In this document: piece after piece, positions 18,121 to 25,714 of the stretch
How the letters are laid out: each line of letters begins with the position of its first letter
Numbering within the stretch: position 1 is the stretch's first letter
Source: a virus
Reading direction: 5' to 3' (one strand)
IMG/VR virus record: IMGVR_UViG_3300013102_000034
Coordinates: 1-60,738 of that record
DNA: 60,738 bases
Translations under genes and position numbers: made by a program
The notes under the pieces: model-generated
What the model was told of the DNA's origin: nothing
Database searches by the model: none
The model's input: only the letters and a program-made list of their open reading frames with translations

Positions 18121-18241
18121 GCTTCATTGCAACGATGTGCGTAATCTCACGCACCTTCTTGATCGACTGGAATGCGTGCACCCCGTCGTCTCCCCAGGAA
18201 AAGTCCCTCTTCCATGCCAGGAATTCGCTTGCTTCGTCCAT
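18077..18241 (-). CDS. Small hypothetical protein
   Basis: This 54-residue ORF starts at ATG 18241 behind AGAGGACAAC and overlaps the start of the HTH gene by 44 bases. It is acidic and Trp-containing (FLAWKRDFSWGDDG). The position, ribosome site and open frame support it. No motif is known. Confidence 0.65.
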   Translation of the reverse strand: MDEASEFLAWKRDFSWGDDGVHAFQSIKKVREITHIVAMKHDGWEDELEAALSS

Positions 18242-18264
18242 GCTGTTGTCCTCTCGTGCCTCAA

Positions 18265-18293
18265 GGGCGGGGTCTCGATGTGAGACCCCGCCC
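18265..18293 (-). terminator. Perfect 12-bp hairpin, terminator or processing site
   Basis: GGGCGGGGTCTC pairs perfectly with GAGACCCCGCCC around a 5-base loop in the gap between two leftward genes. There is no U-run on either strand, so it may be a partial terminator or an mRNA-stabilising stem. Confidence 0.6.
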
Positions 18294-18306
18294 GCCTACC
18301 CTACTA

Positions 18307-18504
18307 CTACTTGTCGATCCGGTGGAACGTCCCGTGGAAGACCGGCTCAGGGTACGACGCCACAGGCCCGCCCACCTCCTGCGCCACGGTCAGCCACCGC
18401 TTCCCGCCTGGCGTTGCTGCACCGATGATCACCCACCGGTTGCCGTCCGCTTCCACGCCACGCATGGCCCATGTGCCCTCGCCGACCTTTGCCTTGGTTG
18501 TCAT
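18307..18504 (-). CDS. Small hypothetical protein
   Basis: This 65-residue basic, beta-type protein starts at an ATGA overlap with the RNA ligase gene. It contains an RWVIIGAATPGGKRW core. It is the last gene before the 12-bp hairpin and could be an accessory of RNA repair (inference from coupling only). Confidence 0.7.
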   Translation of the reverse strand: MTTKAKVGEGTWAMRGVEADGNRWVIIGAATPGGKRWLTVAQEVGGPVASYPEPVFHGTFHRIDK

Positions 18505-19802
18505 GCTTCGATACTCGCCTCTCCGCTGTCCAGTTCTTCCGTCTCGTGAAGGTAGAAACTGTCGTTCTTATACTTGAAGAAGTGACCGATGGGCCACCCC
18601 TGGTCGACCCGGATGACGACACCCTCATCCTTGCCCGTGCCACCGTCACTGAGCCGAACCGGTGTGTCAGGGTACTGGGTGTCGATGACCACATTGCTCT
18701 TCATCCACTCCAGGTAGAAGTTCTTCTCTGCGAAGTCTTCCACCCGGAAGTCGCGCTTGAATCCGCGCCATAGTTCGGGCACGTACTTGAGGCCACGGCT
18801 GTGAGCGAAGTGACGCACCTGATCCCATGACAGGTCGGTGAGTTCGCCCTGCTCGGTCACCACTGCCACGCGGTACACGTACAGTTCCATCTCCCCCGCA
18901 AAAGCCTCGTACGTGAAACCCTTCTGGATCGCCGCACCGTCCGGGGTGTAGCCCACAAGCTCACCGTAGACGATGTAGTTCTCCGGGACCGCCTCACCGT
19001 AGCGCAACGCGGCATCCGTCCAGATGTCCGTCGCGTAGAAGTGATTCTGCGTGGTCGACTTCGGGTCTTTGATGACCTTGCGCGAACCGCCGATGAGATC
19101 GAATTCCATCTCACGGACACGCACGCCCAACTTGGCCGCCAGGCGCTCGTACCACTTGTGCTCCACCTTGACGGGGACGCGGCCGAAGCGAACCGACGTT
19201 CCGTGAAGCTTCTGCGTGACGATCAACACTTCATCGTCCGTGACGTGACCCTCATTGCGAAGCCACTGGTCGGTCTCGATGTGCTCCGGGAATACCTTCG
19301 CATCCACCCGCTTGAAAGCCTTCGCCAGCTTCGCCTGCGCGGCGTTCTGCGGCTCTTTCACGGGGATGACGTACTTGCGAGAGACCTCGATCCCATTGAC
19401 CGTGTCGAACGACTGCCCCTCCTCGAATTCATCCGGGAATGAGTTCGTCACGAGCGTGACCTTTTCGAGCGGGAGGATCAGCCCCTTGCTCACGTTCCCG
19501 CGAAGCTTGAGTGCCCGGATGCGGCGGTTATCCTCCAGGTATCCAGACTCCTCTGGATCGTCGTTCAGTTCCGAATGGCGGTATAGGTTCGCGTAGGCCG
19601 TCAGCGGGTGGCTCAGCTGCGACTCGGCCGGGAACATGACGGCAAGCTCGCCGACCCGCTCAAGCCAACTGGAGTCCACGACGACGCTGATCCCGGCGAC
19701 GTTGATCCCATACAGCTTGTCGCTGTTGGGGAGCTTGTGAAGCTCGGGCACGCGGATCACTAGTGCCGCGTAGTTCTTCTCGTTCTCGATGGTGACGGTC
19801 AT
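18501..19802 (-). CDS. RNA ligase (nucleotidyltransferase superfamily)
   Basis: This enzyme joins RNA ends through lysyl-AMP. The ATG at 19802 overlaps the previous stop as ATGA; product 433 residues. The adenylation motif is K198-L-H-G (TQKLHGTSVRFG), motif III lies in VYGELVGYT, motif IV in EGVVIRV, and motif V in FFKYKNDSF. About 190 residues precede the ligase core, as in ligases of the DraRnl type with an N-terminal OB-like module. It is encoded with a polynucleotide kinase-phosphatase (20166-21089), making a tRNA/RNA repair pair. Confidence 0.88.
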   Translation of the reverse strand: MTVTIENEKNYAALVIRVPELHKLPNSDKLYGINVAGISVVVDSSWLERVGELAVMFPAESQLSHPLTAYANLYRHSELNDDPEESGYLEDNRRIRALKLRGNVSKGLILPLEKVTLVTNSFPDEFEEGQSFDTVNGIEVSRKYVIPVKEPQNAAQAKLAKAFKRVDAKVFPEHIETDQWLRNEGHVTDDEVLIVTQKLHGTSVRFGRVPVKVEHKWYERLAAKLGVRVREMEFDLIGGSRKVIKDPKSTTQNHFYATDIWTDAALRYGEAVPENYIVYGELVGYTPDGAAIQKGFTYEAFAGEMELYVYRVAVVTEQGELTDLSWDQVRHFAHSRGLKYVPELWRGFKRDFRVEDFAEKNFYLEWMKSNVVIDTQYPDTPVRLSDGGTGKDEGVVIRVDQGWPIGHFFKYKNDSFYLHETEELDSGEASIEA

Positions 19803-20155
19803 GCCTTCTCCTCCCACAGCAGGCGGGCCTCTGTGATCTCTTCGTCGTCGATGTTGATGTAGGAACGGCCGACGTTGTACGGGAGCGCGAAGTCCAGGTC
19901 TCCGTCCAGCGCGCCAGCGTACTCTTCGCCCTTGTAGGTGATGGCCCAAATCTGGCCACGCTTCGCGTTTCGGTTCGGCTTGTCGAACTCCTCGCCGCCC
20001 GCGAAGAACTCGCGCAACGCCTGCATGTCACTTGAGTTCAGGTAGTCATACTCTCCCAGGCGATTGTAGCTGTCGTGAGCATCCAGGATCGTGTACGTGT
20101 CGTTGTCTCGCCTCACGATGGCAACGTCATTGCTGGCAGTGAATCTCTTCTCCAT
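19799..20155 (-). CDS. Hypothetical protein between the RNA repair genes
   Basis: This 118-residue acidic protein has ribosome site GAGGAGGACACT before ATG 20155. It lies between the kinase-phosphatase and the ligase and is translationally coupled to the ligase. No known motif is seen; a partner role in RNA end repair is only inferred from position. Confidence 0.75.
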   Translation of the reverse strand: MEKRFTASNDVAIVRRDNDTYTILDAHDSYNRLGEYDYLNSSDMQALREFFAGGEEFDKPNRNAKRGQIWAITYKGEEYAGALDGDLDFALPYNVGRSYINIDDEEITEARLLWEEKA

Positions 20156-20165
20156 AGTGTCCTCC

Positions 20166-21089
20166 TCAGAACTCGTTGTTGCGGGTGTCGCCTACGGCGA
20201 ACGTGGTCAGACCCTTGGCCCGCCACATGGCGAGCACTCGGGCGCGGTCATCGAAGACGCCGACGATGTTGTACTTGCCGCGGATGTGCTGCTCGTAGAT
20301 TTCTGCCTTGATGACATCATCCGGGCGCGTGTCACCCTCGGGGCGGAAGTACATGAAGTCGGGCGTCACCCGAGCCTGGCTAGCCCACCAGTCGATTGTG
20401 ACCAGGGCAAACTTCTCATCCCGCCCCGAGACGCCGATAATGTAATGCGTGTCGCCCAGGTTGTTGACGATGCGAGCGACATCCTCGTGCACCGTGTCGT
20501 CCGCGTACTTGCTCGTGTCGTACGGCGAGCGGATGCCCTCGTGGTTGGCGAGCGTGCCATCCGTGTCCACGATGATCGCAGTCGGCAGCATGTCGTCCCA
20601 CTCGGCCGCGGGCGTCAGGTCGGGCAGCTGCGGGCGCGTCCACTTCGGGGCCTTGGGCAGCTTGCCGTCGTCCTCGATACCGGCACGCTGGGCCATGCGG
20701 GCGATGACCCCCTGACCGACCGTGCGCTTGCGACTCGCATCACGCTCGATGGCGGTAGCGATCGGCACCGGGAAGTCCCAGAACTTCACATCAGCCCCAG
20801 CGCGCTTGGCGATCTTGAACCACGGCCGGATGAACTGGGGGTTGAGGTTCGTGGCGTCCAGGAGAACGTCGTGGCCGCGGCCGAGGGCGAGCAGTGCCGC
20901 CTCCTCGTGGATGCGCGTGATGACCTGCTCCTGCTCTGCATTGCCGACACCGTCGAAGCCGAACAGGCTCGCTCGCGCGTCGTCACGGCTCAGGCGCACG
21001 GTGAAACCGGCGTGCGTGGCGATGTACTCCTCGGCGGCGGTGGTCTTGCCGGAACCCGGCAGGCCACGCATGATGATGATGGTGCTCAC
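20166..21089 (-). CDS. Polynucleotide kinase-phosphatase (T4 Pnkp-like)
   Basis: This 307-residue two-domain protein has the N-terminal P-loop kinase GLPGSGKTT (9-17) with the downstream DATNLNP segment typical of T4 Pnk, and a C-terminal HAD phosphatase with D175-T-D177-G-T. It phosphorylates 5'-OH ends and removes 3' or 2',3'-cyclic phosphates, preparing cleaved RNA for the ligase downstream. Start GTG 21089 overlaps the previous stop as GTGA. In T4 the same pair reverses anticodon nuclease damage. Confidence 0.9.
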   Translation of the reverse strand: MSTIIIMRGLPGSGKTTAAEEYIATHAGFTVRLSRDDARASLFGFDGVGNAEQEQVITRIHEEAALLALGRGHDVLLDATNLNPQFIRPWFKIAKRAGADVKFWDFPVPIATAIERDASRKRTVGQGVIARMAQRAGIEDDGKLPKAPKWTRPQLPDLTPAAEWDDMLPTAIIVDTDGTLANHEGIRSPYDTSKYADDTVHEDVARIVNNLGDTHYIIGVSGRDEKFALVTIDWWASQARVTPDFMYFRPEGDTRPDDVIKAEIYEQHIRGKYNIVGVFDDRARVLAMWRAKGLTTFAVGDTRNNEF

Positions 21090-21277
21090 TTGTCCTCCTC
21101 GCGGAACTTGGCGGCATGTGCCTCGATTACTTCGTTCGGGGCGAGGCCCAGTCGCGTCCGCGCTGCCTCCAGGTAGCGGTTCTGACAGTGGAAGTCCATC
21201 GCGTAGAAATCCTTGCCGTCCTCGGCCGCATACTCGCTGGCCAGCTGCCAGCGGGCGTCCTTCAAGTGACTGCTCAT
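21086..21277 (-). CDS. Small hypothetical protein heading the repair/replication operon
   Basis: The ATG at 21277 is chosen for GAAGGAGGAG seven bases upstream. The 63-residue helical protein is unrecognised. It is the first gene after the promoter at 21303-21332 and so starts the long leftward operon. Confidence 0.75.
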   Translation of the reverse strand: MSSHLKDARWQLASEYAAEDGKDFYAMDFHCQNRYLEAARTRLGLAPNEVIEAHAAKFREEDK

Positions 21278-21302
21278 TGCTCCTCCTTCTGTTTGTGTCA
21301 TC

Positions 21303-21332
21303 AGTATTGCACAGGATTCAATCCTGCGTCAA
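21303..21332 (-). promoter_or_regulatory. Leftward promoter with palindromic spacer
   Basis: TTGACG (21327-21332) and AATACT (21303-21308) are 18 bases apart. The spacer carries CAGGATT-C-AATCCTG, a perfect 7+1+7 inverted repeat at 21312-21326. The leader continues as TGATGACACAAACAGAAGGAGG, shared with other early units. Confidence 0.8.
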
Positions 21333-21334
21333 GC

Positions 21335-21517
21335 TCACTCGCGCCAGATTCTCTTTCCGCCCCACTCAAGCTGCGAGCACACCGTCTCTCCACTGCTGAA
21401 CGTGGTGCAGTAGGGCTGAAAGCTGGCGAACAGGCCGCCACCCACTACGGCGAGCATGAGCACCCCCAAGATGAGAAACTCCTTGTGATCGCTAATCCAG
21501 TACCTCAAATCCTTCAT
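21335..21517 (-). CDS. Small membrane protein
   Basis: This 60-residue protein from ATG 21517 has one membrane segment at about 14-35 and a short C-terminal domain with two cysteines. It starts at the last base of the helicase stop (TAATG). Role unknown. Confidence 0.75.
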   Translation of the reverse strand: MKDLRYWISDHKEFLILGVLMLAVVGGGLFASFQPYCTTFSSGETVCSQLEWGGKRIWRE

Positions 21518-23049
21518 TATCCCCACCCCTTCGCTCCGTTGTTCGTGGCCACCTTCTTGTTGAGCGTGCTGATGACGCCCTGATCGTACGTGTTGCGGGC
21601 GATCAGGTTCCACACGTTCACCTGATGCTCCTGCCCCTGACGCGCCACGCGCGAGATCGCCTGCGTGTTCACGAGAGCCTGATCGCTGGGCGATGCCACG
21701 ATGACGTTGTGGCAGACCGCCTGGAGTCCGTCCGTGCCCGTTCCCATCGTCTCTGCGGTGGCCGTGAACGCTTGCAGGTCGCCCTGGATGAAGTCCTTCT
21801 TGATTGCGGCCTTCTCTTTATCGTTCAGCCCACCGGTCCACGCCTGGATGCCCAGTTCTGCGGCAACCTTCCGGCACCACTTCGCGCTGTGCGAGTAGAT
21901 GATGAACTTCTTGCCGGGGTGGTCGGACATGATCGACTTGACCTCTTCGAGCTTCGAGGAGGGGGCACCTGGATCGAACTGGATGGTCGTCTTCTCGATG
22001 CCATCCTCGGTGAACTCGCCGGTCTCTTCGACCCGGAACATGCCGAGGGAAAGCTCGCGCAGTCGGATGCGCAACGCGAGGGGAACCTCAATGTTGAGCA
22101 CCTTGTCGTCCACCATGGCGACGTAGTTGTGCTCCAGCTGGTCGTACAGTTCCCGCTCTGCTCGGGAGAGTGTGATGATGCGGTTCTCAGGCTCGGGCGG
22201 GGTGACAGACGGTGGGGCCGTCACGTACAGGGGAAGCTCGGATGCAAACAGGCCGGGAATCTGCTCGGCGACGATCGCCTTCTTCGTGAATGCGAAGTGG
22301 TCGTACTCGGTGACCATGTAATCTTCGACGAACTGGGCACGGTTCATGCCCAGCGACTCCTCGCCGTACACGTCACGGGCGACCGTGTACATGTTCTCCA
22401 GCTGCGACCCGAACCAGTCGGCCGAGGATGCGATCTTGAATCCGTGGAGGGCCGCGAAGGACTGCTGCCCGATGTTGCCCGCCTTGGCAAAGTTCTGATT
22501 CTCATCCAGGATCACCACGTCGAACGGGTGCTTGCCCTTCTGGTCCCAGATGCCCTTGCGGTGGCGCGCGGTCTTCTGCTTCTTGGTCTTCGGGTCGATC
22601 ACCGGGACGCGCTCGCTATCCACCCGCTTGAACACGGGCTTGCGCTCCCAGTCCTGCGAGGTGAACAGTTCACGGGTGACGAAGTACCATCCCTCTTCAC
22701 CGGCCTGGGCCTTGGCGAGGTTGGACTGGCACACCTTCGCGCTGAGCTTGACCTCTACGGTCTCGTCGCGATTGTTCGGGTCGGGCACGTAGTTGAACGT
22801 GAAGGCGTTGTTGGCGCAGCGCTTGAGCTTGCGACCAGTCTGCCAGTACACCGTTGACGCCCAGCTGTCGAACGTGGACTGCGGCCCCATGATGAGCACG
22901 CGCTTGGCTTTGCGCAGGCGTGCAATCTCGGTGCCGACGAAAGTCTTGCCCACGCCCGTGCCCAGGCCGAGGATGCCACCGGTCGCGTCAGTGTTGACGA
23001 ACTGGTTGATCCATTCGGCCTGGGCGGGCGTGGCGGTGAGGCGGGTCAT
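21517..23049 (-). CDS. SNF2/DEAD-like superfamily 2 helicase
   Basis: This 510-residue ATPase starts at an ATGA overlap. Motif I is GLGTGVGKT (28-36), motif II is D182-E-N-Q in VVILDENQN (where DEAH/DEAQ is usual), motif III lies in IASSADWFG, and the C-terminal RecA-like domain ends with motif VI QAISRVARQGQ. Phage SNF2-type proteins remodel DNA or protein-DNA complexes during replication. The changed motif II keeps D and E, so it should remain active. Confidence 0.88.
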   Translation of the reverse strand: MTRLTATPAQAEWINQFVNTDATGGILGLGTGVGKTFVGTEIARLRKAKRVLIMGPQSTFDSWASTVYWQTGRKLKRCANNAFTFNYVPDPNNRDETVEVKLSAKVCQSNLAKAQAGEEGWYFVTRELFTSQDWERKPVFKRVDSERVPVIDPKTKKQKTARHRKGIWDQKGKHPFDVVILDENQNFAKAGNIGQQSFAALHGFKIASSADWFGSQLENMYTVARDVYGEESLGMNRAQFVEDYMVTEYDHFAFTKKAIVAEQIPGLFASELPLYVTAPPSVTPPEPENRIITLSRAERELYDQLEHNYVAMVDDKVLNIEVPLALRIRLRELSLGMFRVEETGEFTEDGIEKTTIQFDPGAPSSKLEEVKSIMSDHPGKKFIIYSHSAKWCRKVAAELGIQAWTGGLNDKEKAAIKKDFIQGDLQAFTATAETMGTGTDGLQAVCHNVIVASPSDQALVNTQAISRVARQGQEHQVNVWNLIARNTYDQGVISTLNKKVATNNGAKGWG

Positions 23050-23306
23050 GCCCCGTACCACTCCTTCTTCTGCGCGGCGAAGCGTGCATCGTGAGCATAG
23101 TCAGCTGCACCCTTGACGCGGCCACCGGGGACTTCCTTGGTGAAGTCGATGACGCGCGTGCCCTCGATGTAGCGAGCGCTCGGGTCCGGGCGCGTCTCGC
23201 GCTCCTGGACGTTGTCCTCGGTGCGGCACATGAAGATGCCACCCTTTTCGATCATCGGGCGGTTGCATCCGGGGCAAAGCTTGATGGCGTCCTGCTGGGT
23301 CTCCAC
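23046..23306 (-). CDS. Small zinc-ribbon-like protein
   Basis: GTG start at 23306 behind AAGGAGGAGTC. The 86-residue product has LCPGCNRPMIEKGGIFMC, a CPxC knuckle plus a third cysteine, then a polar tail. It is the first gene after a strong promoter and is coupled to the helicase. Confidence 0.75.
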   Translation of the reverse strand: METQQDAIKLCPGCNRPMIEKGGIFMCRTEDNVQERETRPDPSARYIEGTRVIDFTKEVPGGRVKGAADYAHDARFAAQKKEWYGA

Positions 23307-23332
23307 GACTCCTCCTTCTGTTGTGTGTTATC

Positions 23333-23362
23333 AGTATGCCCGACGTGTCGGGTCCATGTCAA
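23333..23362 (-). promoter_or_regulatory. Leftward promoter with palindromic spacer
   Basis: TTGACA (23357-23362), 18-base spacer, CATACT (23333-23338). The spacer contains CCCGAC-GT-GTCGGG (23339-23352), a perfect 6+2+6 palindrome placed like an operator. The leader is TGATAACACACAACAGAAGGAGG. Confidence 0.85.
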
Positions 23363-23364
23363 GC

Positions 23365-23538
23365 TCAGCCGTCAAGTTCTCCGCTGTCGATCAGGGCGAT
23401 CAAATCGGTGATCAGGTCTGCATCGCTTGCGCTCTTTGACTCTTCCCGCCACTGCCGCAACGTGGCGAGCAATTCCTTCTTGTCTACCGTTCCAATCAGG
23501 TAACGGGTGACGAAGTTGACCTCTGCATCTGTTGTCAT
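23365..23538 (-). CDS. Small acidic hypothetical protein
   Basis: This 57-residue helical protein is read from ATG 23538; GAGAGGA lies rather far upstream (about 16 bases), so the start is uncertain. It carries KKELLATLRQWREE and ends DSGELDG. It precedes the promoter of the helicase unit. Confidence 0.65.
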   Translation of the reverse strand: MTTDAEVNFVTRYLIGTVDKKELLATLRQWREESKSASDADLITDLIALIDSGELDG

Positions 23539-23563
23539 TGAGTTGTTCTCGATCCTCTCTTGG

Positions 23564-23767
23564 TTACTGAATGTACTGATCGAGAAGATGGTCCTCAATC
23601 ATGTGCCGTGTGGCCGCTGTGTCGTCGTCCTGAACGTTCCCGTCATGCGAGTCAATCTCATAGCCGAACTCGTCAATGAGAGTGGCCTGGATGTACCCGT
23701 CCTCGTAGACGCGAGTCTCCAGCGTGACGGTGCCGATGTGGGTTTCGTAGATGTCGCAGATGCTCAT
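23564..23767 (-). CDS. Small acidic hypothetical protein
   Basis: This 67-residue protein is acidic with a beta-type N-terminus (TVTLETRVYEDGYIQATL). An extended -10-like TGG-TAGCGT ends six bases before its ATG, so it may be expressed from a leaderless transcript. Confidence 0.7.
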   Translation of the reverse strand: MSICDIYETHIGTVTLETRVYEDGYIQATLIDEFGYEIDSHDGNVQDDDTAATRHMIEDHLLDQYIQ

Positions 23768-23773
23768 GGCTCC

Positions 23774-23779
23774 ACGCTA
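23774..23779 (-). promoter_or_regulatory. Extended -10-like element (TGG-TAGCGT)
   Basis: On the minus strand TGGTAGCGT ends six bases before the ATG at 23767, the same spacing as at several late genes. Confidence 0.35.
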
Positions 23780-23784
23780 CCAGA

Positions 23785-23916
23785 TCACAGGATCACCCTG
23801 TTCTCGGCGCGCCACGCCTCCTTCATCCATTCGGGCGGCTCGCAGTCGTTGCCACAGACGCACCCGTGCGGCCCCTCATCACAGTCCTCCCAGCACGAGT
23901 GACCTTCGAGCATCAT
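23785..23916 (-). CDS. Very small Cys-rich protein
   Basis: This 43-residue ORF begins at ATG 23916 overlapping the previous stop (ATGA). It has six cysteines in CWEDCDEGPHGCVCGNDC, likely a metal-binding knot. No family is known. The overlap and density of cysteines argue against chance. Confidence 0.65.
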   Translation of the reverse strand: MMLEGHSCWEDCDEGPHGCVCGNDCEPPEWMKEAWRAENRVIL

Positions 23917-24083
23917 GCGCCAGCCTTCGGCGCACGGGCAGCGATCTCTGCTTCGACCTCTTCCATCACCAAGTCGGCAATGCGAGCGGCCATGTTGTTG
24001 AACGTGCCCTCCGTCATTGTGCCGAAGGAGCCGTCGTATGCCTCGTCCCGAACGATCGTGTCGATCCTGTCCTTGAGGCTCAC
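23913..24083 (-). CDS. Small helical protein
   Basis: This 56-residue protein uses GTG 24083 in a GTGA overlap. It is amphipathic (NNMAARIADLVMEEVEAEIAA) and may dimerise as a coiled coil. It is coupled at both ends to its neighbours. Confidence 0.7.
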   Translation of the reverse strand: MSLKDRIDTIVRDEAYDGSFGTMTEGTFNNMAARIADLVMEEVEAEIAARAPKAGA

Positions 24084-24298
24084 AGCGCGACCTCCACGAT
24101 CTCGTCGTAGTCGAAGCCGAGAGTGTCGAGCACGTCGGGCAGCTTGCGCCAGTACGTGCTCTCGTTGACAACCCCGTTGGCCTGGAGGGCGGACAGGATG
24201 CGCAGCACGGCGACGTCCTCGTTCGTCTTGAGAATGATCTCGTCAGACAGCTTTTCGGCTTTGTCGACCTGGAATCCTGCAATGGTTGTGATTGCCAT
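24080..24298 (-). CDS. Small hypothetical protein
   Basis: This 72-residue protein follows GAAAGGGG and the promoter at 24326-24355. The helical segment DEDVAVLRILSALQANG looks like a winged-helix start, but no clear DNA-binding motif can be claimed. Confidence 0.7.
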   Translation of the reverse strand: MAITTIAGFQVDKAEKLSDEIILKTNEDVAVLRILSALQANGVVNESTYWRKLPDVLDTLGFDYDEIVEVAL

Positions 24299-24325
24299 GG
24301 CAACCCCTTTCTGTTGTGTATTACA

Positions 24326-24355
24326 AAGTTAGACCCCGACCGGGGCAAGTGTCAA
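24326..24355 (-). promoter_or_regulatory. Leftward promoter with palindromic spacer
   Basis: TTGACA (24350-24355), 18 bases, TAACTT (24326-24331). The spacer contains CCCCG-AC-CGGGG (24334-24345). The leader reads TAATACACAACAGAAAGGGG, matching the other units. Confidence 0.8.
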
Positions 24356-24373
24356 GTCCCGGCCGGGGTTACC

Positions 24374-24610
24374 TCAGCATTCGTCGTGCTGTGTCCTGAA
24401 CCGGTACTCCTCGCGGGCCACGTCGAAGCTCGCACCGAGGGCCAGAGAAATGGCGGCGATTGCGGCTTCCGCGATGGCGAACCATGTGACGCCACCCACG
24501 AGAAGCATGATCACCATGGACATCGCGGCGGATGCCCCGCAGATGAAAAACAGATACATGCTTCGCCCGGCGATCCGGTACTCTTCGTCGTTGTCGATCG
24601 TGATGTTCAC
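24374..24610 (-). CDS. Small membrane protein, two membrane segments
   Basis: GTG 24610 behind GAGGAG gives 78 residues: a short acidic N-terminus, hydrophobic segments about 20-42 and 45-64, and a polar C-terminus. Role unknown. Confidence 0.72.
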   Translation of the reverse strand: MNITIDNDEEYRIAGRSMYLFFICGASAAMSMVIMLLVGGVTWFAIAEAAIAAISLALGASFDVAREEYRFRTQHDEC

Positions 24611-24819
24611 GACTTGCTCCTCTTTCTCGGGTCGATGCGCCACGGGATGCCGTAGCGATCCAGCGCACCCGCTCGTGCGGCCAGGACCGAGCGGCCCAGG
24701 CGGGTGAATTCTTCGGTGCGAGTGGGGATGGGTTCCGCCGTGTCGGCGTCCATAACGCTCAGCACCCATGCGTCATAGCGAGTCGACTCGCGGCCAGGCT
24801 GTGCCACAGATGCAGACAT
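24607..24819 (-). CDS. Small basic hypothetical protein
   Basis: ATG 24819 follows GGAGGAGAAGC, which decides the start although it overlaps the upstream gene by 47 bases. The 70-residue product is Arg-rich with IPWRIDPRKRSKS at its end. It overlaps the next gene by four bases (GTGA). Confidence 0.65.
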   Translation of the reverse strand: MSASVAQPGRESTRYDAWVLSVMDADTAEPIPTRTEEFTRLGRSVLAARAGALDRYGIPWRIDPRKRSKS

Positions 24820-24958
24820 GCTTCTCCTCCTCATGGTCGACATGGCGCTTGCACAGGTGCGTGTGCGCCGTCAGGGACGTGTTGCGCGCCGAGGACGGGC
24901 AACGGTAGCTTGGGTACGGGACGGGCGTGCCGTCCTCGTACTTCTGGGGCGTGTTCAC
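24773..24958 (-). CDS. Small Cys/His-rich protein
   Basis: This 61-residue protein has CPSS, then HTHLCKRHVDH and HVCICG, a Cys/His set that could bind zinc. It is coupled to its upstream neighbour by a four-base overlap. No named family. Confidence 0.65.
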   Translation of the reverse strand: MNTPQKYEDGTPVPYPSYRCPSSARNTSLTAHTHLCKRHVDHEEEKHVCICGTAWPRVDSL

Positions 24959-25167
24959 TTCTTGCGCTCAACCCGGACCGACTCTGCGACCAGTCCGCCG
25001 CCGACGATGACGATCAGGAGAGCGGCGATCACGACGCCCACGTAGCTGTCCAGGTCAACGCCTGTCTCTGACAGCTTCGTGGTGACCTGCACGATGACGT
25101 CCTGCGCCGGGGTGCTGTGCTCGGGAGGGCAGGCGTACCCCTCGCATGCGGCCGCAAGCCACTTCAC
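24955..25167 (-). CDS. Small single-span membrane protein
   Basis: GTG 25167 lies in a GTGA overlap. The 70-residue product has a short N-terminal part with two cysteines, a membrane segment at about 42-62 and a positively charged tail RVERKK, suggesting N-out C-in topology. Confidence 0.7.
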   Translation of the reverse strand: MKWLAAACEGYACPPEHSTPAQDVIVQVTTKLSETGVDLDSYVGVVIAALLIVIVGGGLVAESVRVERKK

Positions 25168-25304
25168 GATGCCACCCGAGCCTTCGACTGTGCGCGGCCC
25201 GAACGGGTAAACGTCGCCGCGTTGGCATACTTCGCCGCCCGCTGCATGCGACGGCCCAGGGTCTCGGCCTTGTTCTTGTCCTTCTTGGTCTCGTAGCTAG
25301 CCAT
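25164..25304 (-). CDS. Very small basic protein
   Basis: ATG 25304 after GAAGGAGCCG encodes 46 residues rich in Lys, Arg and Ala. It is the first gene after the promoter at 25354-25383. It may bind nucleic acid because of its charge (inference). Confidence 0.7.
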   Translation of the reverse strand: MASYETKKDKNKAETLGRRMQRAAKYANAATFTRSGRAQSKARVAS

Positions 25305-25353
25305 GATCGGCTCCTTCTGTTGTGTGCGAGGCTCTTTCCTCGTCGTTGATACA

Positions 25354-25383
25354 AGTATGCCCCACGGGCCGCGACATGCGCAA
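25354..25383 (-). promoter_or_regulatory. Leftward promoter flanked by inverted repeats
   Basis: TTGCGC (25378-25383), 18 bases, CATACT (25354-25359). GCCCCACGGGC (25359-25369) and GCCCATGGGGC (25384-25394) form inverted arms around the -35. The leader has a CGAGG/CCTCG hairpin and then CACACAACAGAAGGAG. Confidence 0.75.
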
Positions 25384-25402
25384 GCCCATGGGGCAACTTT
25401 TT

Positions 25403-25714
25403 TCAGCGGGGTTTGGGGTAGTGGTCGCCGACCACGTACGTGTCGAACTCGCCTTCGGTCACGTACACCCAGCCGGTGTCCTCTCCCTCCTGTAGGGAGA
25501 GCGTGTACCGGTCAGGCTCGGTGTGCACGATGGGCACCTGCGTGGTGCAGACACCCTGGCTGTTGTAGCCCGCGCACACGTTCTGAATCCATATGTAGCT
25601 CGGTCGGTGAGTCTTGTCTGTGACCGTGCCCTCGCTGATTGCCGACCCGCATCCCAACAGAATGGTGAGCAGGCAGCCCAGCATGACCAGGACTAGGACC
25701 AGCCGTACCTTCAC
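25403..25714 (-). CDS. Phage-encoded lipoprotein
   Basis: GTG 25714 (GTGA overlap) gives 103 residues. MKVRLVLVLVMLGCLLTILLGCGS is a lipoprotein signal with lipobox ILLGC near residue 22, so the mature part would be diacylglycerol-anchored outside the cell. Small early lipoproteins in phages and prophages often block DNA injection by related phages; that role is inferred. Confidence 0.8.
   Translation of the reverse strand: MKVRLVLVLVMLGCLLTILLGCGSAISEGTVTDKTHRPSYIWIQNVCAGYNSQGVCTTQVPIVHTEPDRYTLSLQEGEDTGWVYVTEGEFDTYVVGDHYPKPR

Noticed and set aside
21625-22857. 410-residue rightward ORF opposite the helicase
   Set aside because: Antisense shadow; the helicase frame carries all motifs.
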